Shown: positions 28,750 through 32,806 of the stretch, piece by piece
How the letters are laid out: each line of letters starts with the position of its first letter
How positions within the stretch are numbered: position 1 is the stretch's first letter
Source of the DNA: Ruminococcaceae bacterium UBA3751
GTDB lineage: Bacteria > Bacillota > Clostridia > Oscillospirales > Acutalibacteraceae
Length of the DNA stretch: 32,806 bases
Reading direction: 5' to 3'
Assembly: GCA_002371215.1 (NCBI GenBank)
Contig: DFGL01000075.1
Span: 1 to 32,806 of the forward strand
Notes under the pieces: model-generated
What the model was told of the DNA's origin: nothing
Database searches by the model: none
What the model saw: only the letters and a program-made list of their open reading frames with translations
Made by a program: the position numbers and the translations under genes

Positions 28750-29229
28750 ATGGCAAAGGAAAATACCGTTCAGAAGGTTGAACGGATAGTTAAGCCCTAT
28801 GCTCAGGAGCTTGGGCTGAGCATCTGGGATATAACCTTCAAAAAAGAGGGAAGCGACTGGTTCCTTCGTATATTTATTGATAAGGAGGGCGGCGTTTCAA
28901 TTGACGATTGCGTTGATTTAACCCACGCCGTATCAAAGCCGCTTGACGATGAGGACCCCGTCCCTCAGAACTATATGCTTGAAATCAGCTCTCCGGGAGT
29001 TGAAAGAGAGCTAACACGCGATGAGCATTTTAAAATGAATATCGGCAGCGCAGTGTTCCTTCGTACAATCCGCCCGATTGACGGAGCAAGGGATTTTAAG
29101 GGTACGCTTAAGGCGTATGAGAACAAAAAAATAACTATTGAGCTTGAAAACGGCGAGGAGCTTTCGCTTGAAAAGAAGGAAGCAAATTACGTTAAGCTCG
29201 ATGATTTTGATATAAAGGATTACGTTTAA
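28750..29229 (+). CDS. rimP: Ribosome maturation factor RimP
   Basis: Helps assemble the 30S subunit. 159 residues, typical length. The N-terminal alpha/beta domain includes 'LGLSIWDITFKKEGSDWFLRIFIDKEGGVSIDDC', then the family signature LEISSPGVERELTRDEHF (about 77-94), and a C-terminal SH3-like barrel ('KGTLKAYENKKITIELENGEELSLEKKE'). The ribosome site is GGGGGT at longish spacing, and the gene heads the operon. Confidence 0.95.
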   Translation: MAKENTVQKVERIVKPYAQELGLSIWDITFKKEGSDWFLRIFIDKEGGVSIDDCVDLTHAVSKPLDDEDPVPQNYMLEISSPGVERELTRDEHFKMNIGSAVFLRTIRPIDGARDFKGTLKAYENKKITIELENGEELSLEKKEANYVKLDDFDIKDYV

Positions 29230-29263
29230 TTCAAATTAAGATAAAGAGAGGTAAAACGGAAAA

Positions 29264-30313
29264 ATGAGTAAGGAATTTTTTGAGGCGGTAAAAATGCTTG
29301 AGGCTGAAAAGGGAATCCCCGCCGATTATTTATACGAAAAAATCTCAAGCGCAATCGTAGTAGCAGCAAAACACGATTATAACGGTAAGGATATTGTTCA
29401 TTGCGATATCGACCCCGAAAAGCAGAAAATAAAGGTTTACGTAAGAAAGAACGTTGTTGAAACCGTTGAGGATGAGGATACCGACCTCACTCTTGAACAG
29501 GCTCAGCTTATCCGCAAGTCTGCCAAGGTTGGTAAAACAATTGACATTCCGATTAAAACAAAGAACTTCGGAAGAATTGTTGCCCAGACTGCAAAGCACG
29601 TTATCCGTCAGGGTATCCGTGAGGCTGAAAGAGGACAGATGCTCCGTGAATTCCAGAGCAAAAATCAGGAGCTCCTCTCCGCCAAGGTTACAAATATTGA
29701 CCCCGTAACGGGCAACGTAACCCTTGAAATCGGTAAAAACGTTGCTCTTCTTCCAAAAAATGAACAGGTACCGGGCGAGGTGTTTGAGGTCGGCGATACA
29801 ACAAAGATTTTTGTTGTTGACGTACGCGAGGGTACGAAGGGACCGAAGATTATGATTTCCCGTACTCACCCCGGTCTTGTAAGAAGACTGTTTGAAACAG
29901 AGGTGCCCGAGATTTTTGACGGTACTATCGAGATTAAATCCGTATCCCGTGAGGCAGGCTCAAGAACAAAGATTGCCGTATACTCAAAGGATGAGGATGT
30001 TGATCCCGTTGGCGCTTGCATAGGCCCGAGAGGACAGAGGGTTTCAAATATTGTTGACGCGCTCGGCGGCGAAAAGATTGATATAGTTAATTACAGCGAG
30101 AATCCCGAGGAGTTTGTTGCTGCAGCGCTTGCTCCGTCAGACGTTTGCAGCGTTGAAATCCTTGATGAGGGCGCAAAGTCCTGCCGCGCAACGGTACCGG
30201 ACGGACAGCTTTCGCTCGCTATCGGCAATAAGGGACAGAATGTTCGCCTTGCCGCTAAGCTTACGGGCTGGAAGATTGATATTAAGCCCGAAAGCGGATT
30301 TTATGAGGGTTAA
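29264..30313 (+). CDS. nusA: Transcription termination/antitermination factor NusA
   Basis: 349 residues, the Firmicute form without C-terminal acidic repeats. In order: N-terminal RNA-polymerase-binding domain (about 1-125), S1 domain ('LLSAKVTNIDPVTGNVTLEIGKNVALLPKNEQVPGE', about 135-200), and two KH domains (about 205-345) with 'DVDPVGACIGPRGQRVSNIVDALGGEKIDIV' and 'GQLSLAIGNKGQNVRLAAKLTGWKIDI'. Lies 34 bases after rimP. Its product may act on the leader hairpin of its own operon. Confidence 0.97.
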   Translation: MSKEFFEAVKMLEAEKGIPADYLYEKISSAIVVAAKHDYNGKDIVHCDIDPEKQKIKVYVRKNVVETVEDEDTDLTLEQAQLIRKSAKVGKTIDIPIKTKNFGRIVAQTAKHVIRQGIREAERGQMLREFQSKNQELLSAKVTNIDPVTGNVTLEIGKNVALLPKNEQVPGEVFEVGDTTKIFVVDVREGTKGPKIMISRTHPGLVRRLFETEVPEIFDGTIEIKSVSREAGSRTKIAVYSKDEDVDPVGACIGPRGQRVSNIVDALGGEKIDIVNYSENPEEFVAAALAPSDVCSVEILDEGAKSCRATVPDGQLSLAIGNKGQNVRLAAKLTGWKIDIKPESGFYEG

Positions 30314-30316
30314 GCT

Positions 30317-30586
30317 ATGAAGGCTAAAAAAACACCTATGCGTATGTGCACGGGCTGTATGGAGATGTTTGATAAGCGAACTCTTGTAAGAGTTGTTAAA
30401 TCTCCCGACGGTGAAATAAGCCTTGATTTAACCGGTAAAAAATCCGGCAGAGGCGCATACGTTTGCAAAAATGCCGAATGCCTTAAAAAGGCGAGAAAGA
30501 AAAAAGCCTTTGAACGCGCTTTCGGTGTTCAGATAGAAGACGAAATTTATGATAAAATGCAAGAGGAAATAGAAAGTGCAGAGTAA
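30317..30586 (+). CDS. ylxR: YlxR-family RNA-binding protein (RnpM)
   Basis: 89 residues. The family pattern 'RMCTGCMEMFDKRTLVRVV' and 'KSGRGAYVCKNAECLKKARKKKAFERAF' are both present; GRGAYVC is diagnostic. Highly basic. YlxR has been reported to modulate RNase P in B. subtilis. Three bases after the nusA stop and overlapping ylxQ, it is a normal member of this operon. Confidence 0.93.
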   Translation: MKAKKTPMRMCTGCMEMFDKRTLVRVVKSPDGEISLDLTGKKSGRGAYVCKNAECLKKARKKKAFERAFGVQIEDEIYDKMQEEIESAE

Positions 30587-30914
30587 AAAATATCTGTCAA
30601 TGCTCGGGCTTGCAAGACGTGCAGGCAAGCTGTCTATGGGTCACGATATGGCGCTTGACAGTATCAGAAAAAGAAAATCAAAGCTTGTGCTTTTTTCAAG
30701 CGATATTTCGCCGAGGCTTATTGCCGAGGTAGAAACGGCGTCGGGCAAATATTTACCCTCTTTGCCCTGCGCAAAGCTTGAGGAAACTATGGATGAAATC
30801 CACTGCGCGCTCGGCTACAGAGCAGGCGTTATTTCCGTAAACGATATGAATTTTGCAAAACGAATTATAGAACTTATTGACCAGGAGGGAAACAAGTATG
30901 GTGATAAAAATTAA
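30576..30914 (+). CDS. ylxQ: L7Ae-family ribosomal-like protein YlxQ
   Basis: 112 residues starting at GTG 30576 (AGAGGA upstream), 11 bases inside ylxR. L7Ae/L30e fold: 'LSMLGLARRAGKLSMGHDMALDSIRKRKSKLVLFSSDIS' and the later 'ALGYRAGVISVNDMNFAKRI'. K-turn RNA-binding proteins of this type are standard between ylxR and infB. The 3' end overlaps infB by 17 bases. Confidence 0.93.
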   Translation: MQSKKYLSMLGLARRAGKLSMGHDMALDSIRKRKSKLVLFSSDISPRLIAEVETASGKYLPSLPCAKLEETMDEIHCALGYRAGVISVNDMNFAKRIIELIDQEGNKYGDKN

Positions 30915-32806
30915 GGTTTCCGATTTAGCAAAGGATTTCGGAAAACAAAATAAAGCAATTATTGAATTGCTTTCAAAATACTGTGATGGTCCCGCTAAGA
31001 AAGCGAATACTGTGCTTACGGAGGAGGAACTCAATACCTTCTTTGATACCTATACTCAGGAAAACAGCGTAAAATCGTTTGATGAATATTTTGCAACCAA
31101 AAAGCCCGCCGAGAAAAAGGATGAGGAAAAGGCTGTAAAGAAGGCTGAAAAGCCTAAGAGCGATTCTAAGAGCAAAAAGCACCAGTCTCAGGCTGCTATT
31201 CTTCAGATGGCGGAGCAGGCTGCAAAGCGCGCTGAGGAAAAGGCAAAGAAAAAAGCCAATCAGACTCCGCAGGCAAGAACAAAGGGCGAGGCGCGCCGTA
31301 TAGATACAAGAGCAAATACGGTTGACCTTGAAAAGTACAATCAGAAGTACGAGGACATTGCGCCCGCAAGCAATTATAACGATAATCAGAAAAAGCAGAA
31401 GCTCAATCAGAAATCAAAGCAGTACAGAAAAAAGAAGCCTATCTCCAAAAAGCGTGAAACCGAGGCTCAGCGTCTTGCTCGTATTGCTGAGCAGAGAAAG
31501 AAGCAGCAGATTAAGATTTCCGTTCCCGAGGAGATTACTGTCGGCGAGCTCGCTTCACTTCTCCGTATGACCGCTAACGAGGTTATCAAGGAGCTTATGA
31601 AGCTCGGTATGATGGTAAGTGTTAACGAGGTTATTGATTACGATACTGCAGAGATTGTAGGAACAGAGCTCGGCGCTAAGGTAGAAAAAGAGGTTGTCGT
31701 TTCTATTGAAGAGCAGATTATTGAGGAAGAGGATGAAAACGATGAGAACGCTGTAACACGCTGCCCCGTTGTTTGCGTTATGGGCCACGTTGACCACGGT
31801 AAGACCTCAATACTTGACGCAATCAGAAACACGGACGTAACTTCAACCGAGGCTGGCGGTATTACTCAGGCTATCGGCGCTTATCAGGTTAAAACGGCTA
31901 ATAACGACGTTATAACCTTCCTTGATACTCCCGGTCACGCTGCGTTTACTTCAATGCGTGCAAGGGGCGCTATGGCAACTGATATTGCAGTTCTTGTTGT
32001 TGCTGCGGACGACGGTATTATGCCGCAGACCATAGAGGCTATCAATCACGCCAAGGCAGCGGGCGTTGAAATTATTGTTGCTATTAATAAAATGGATAAA
32101 GAGGGAGCTAATCCCGACAGAGTTATGCAGCAGCTCACAGAGCACGAGCTTGTACCCGAGGAGTGGGGCGGCGACGTTATCTGCGTTCCCGTTTCGGCTA
32201 AAACGAAGATGGGTATTGATAAACTGCTTGAAACTATTAACCTTGTTGCAGAGATGTCAGAGCTCAAGGCTAATCCCGACAGAAGCGCAAAGGGCGTTGT
32301 TATTGAGGCTAAGCTCGATAAGGGCAGAGGTCCTATCGCAACTCTTCTCGTTCAGAACGGTACTCTTAAATCAGGCGACGTTATTATCGCGGGTACTGCA
32401 GTCGGCAGAGTAAGAGCTATGACCGATTACAGAGGACGTAAGCTCAATGAGGCAGGTCCGTCGGTTCCCGTTGAGATTATGGGACTTGACAGTACTCCGA
32501 TGAGCGGCGATTTGTTTAACGCGGTATCGGATGAAAAGCTTGCCCGCCAGCTCGTTGAACAGCGTAAGGAACAGGCTAAGGAAGAGGAATTCAAGGCGTT
32601 CCAGAAGGTTACCCTTGATACTCTCTTTGATACCCTTCAGGACGGCGAGATGAAGGAACTTAACATCATCGTTAAAGCGGACGTTCAGGGCTCCGTTGAA
32701 GCTGTTAAGCAGTCGCTTCTCAAGATAGAAAACGACGAGGTTAGAGTTAAGATTATCCACGGCGGCGTTGGTATTATCAATGAGAGCGACGTTATGCTTG
32801 CTAACG
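30898..32806 (+). CDS. infB: Translation initiation factor IF-2, partial at right edge
   Basis: GTPase that brings initiator tRNA to the ribosome. 636 codons are visible; the frame is open to the window end, so the C-terminal domains are cut off. The start ATG at 30898 follows AGGAGGG. Residues 1-60 form the first IF2-N-like domain (VIKIKVSDLAKDFGKQNKAI), then a long Lys/Glu/Gln/Ala-rich linker (about 65-205) and a second IF2-N domain ('KISVPEEITVGELASLLRM'). The G domain begins with GHVDHGKT (296-303), then DTPGHAAF and NKMDK. Translationally coupled to ylxQ. Confidence 0.97.
   Translation, partial: MVIKIKVSDLAKDFGKQNKAIIELLSKYCDGPAKKANTVLTEEELNTFFDTYTQENSVKSFDEYFATKKPAEKKDEEKAVKKAEKPKSDSKSKKHQSQAAILQMAEQAAKRAEEKAKKKANQTPQARTKGEARRIDTRANTVDLEKYNQKYEDIAPASNYNDNQKKQKLNQKSKQYRKKKPISKKRETEAQRLARIAEQRKKQQIKISVPEEITVGELASLLRMTANEVIKELMKLGMMVSVNEVIDYDTAEIVGTELGAKVEKEVVVSIEEQIIEEEDENDENAVTRCPVVCVMGHVDHGKTSILDAIRNTDVTSTEAGGITQAIGAYQVKTANNDVITFLDTPGHAAFTSMRARGAMATDIAVLVVAADDGIMPQTIEAINHAKAAGVEIIVAINKMDKEGANPDRVMQQLTEHELVPEEWGGDVICVPVSAKTKMGIDKLLETINLVAEMSELKANPDRSAKGVVIEAKLDKGRGPIATLLVQNGTLKSGDVIIAGTAVGRVRAMTDYRGRKLNEAGPSVPVEIMGLDSTPMSGDLFNAVSDEKLARQLVEQRKEQAKEEEFKAFQKVTLDTLFDTLQDGEMKELNIIVKADVQGSVEAVKQSLLKIENDEVRVKIIHGGVGIINESDVMLAN

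Noticed and set aside
1..32806. tRNA, rRNA or a CRISPR array in the window
   Set aside because: No T-arm-like GTTCRANNC in a cloverleaf context, no rRNA signature and no spaced repeats were seen on either strand.

Overview
The window reads as chromosomal DNA of a low-to-moderate GC, endospore-lineage Firmicute, most likely a gut Clostridia member of the Ruminococcaceae/Oscillospiraceae type. The evidence is spoVT, a CIRCE/HrcA-type heat-shock operator, ribonuclease Y, the rimP-nusA-ylxR-ylxQ-infB operon, an ABC-F protein of the YkpA/YbiT kind, strong AGGAGG-like ribosome sites and a TnpV relic typical of clostridial transposons. No species name can be given from sequence alone.

Layout. 1-9.5 kb is core: a small Dabb-fold protein and ribonuclease Y (minus); a two-component regulator and sensor kinase followed by a membrane-anchored HtrA protease with a proline-rich 12-residue repeat (plus); htpG (minus) under a textbook promoter overlapped by a perfect CIRCE operator; and a DMT transporter (plus). 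At 9.55-9.70 kb there is a probable structured small RNA on the minus strand with its own promoter, next to spoVT.

10.2-17.95 kb is accessory. A 238-bp block (the first 32 codons of spoVT plus its whole upstream region and a terminator) occurs again at 16387-16625 in the same orientation, about 99% identical. The two copies bracket 5.9 kb of foreign-looking, AT-rich DNA. This island carries (i) a leftward P-loop kinase/GNAT/GNAT operon behind a 30-codon leader peptide and a transcription attenuator, (ii) a rightward two-gene operon of a RES-domain protein (predicted NAD+-degrading type) and a 732-residue ABC/SMC-head ATPase, which is my best candidate for an undescribed defence or toxin-like system, and (iii) a decayed tnpV. 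Right of the second copy lie a corrinoid-activation-like gene, a decapitated URO-D methyltransferase relic and a third, strongly degraded spoVT 5' fragment, so this locus has apparently been hit more than once.

18-28.6 kb returns to housekeeping and cell-surface genes: a pyridine salvage operon (pncA-nadE-pncB), queT with a structured leader that fits a preQ1 riboswitch, an ACT-domain protein, a zinc-ribbon membrane protein, a TetR regulator, a fibronectin-III/polysaccharide deacetylase, a secreted Cys-pair repeat protein, a ZIP metal transporter with a relic of a D-Ala-D-Ala dipeptidase behind it, and an ABC-F ATPase. 28.6 kb to the right edge is the rimP-nusA-ylxR-ylxQ-infB operon, driven by a consensus promoter and preceded by a bulged hairpin with a U-tract that could be a NusA-dependent attenuator; infB runs off the window.

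All calls are from reading the sequence and remembered family motifs; no search or folding program was run. Promoters and hairpins were located by eye with base coordinates.
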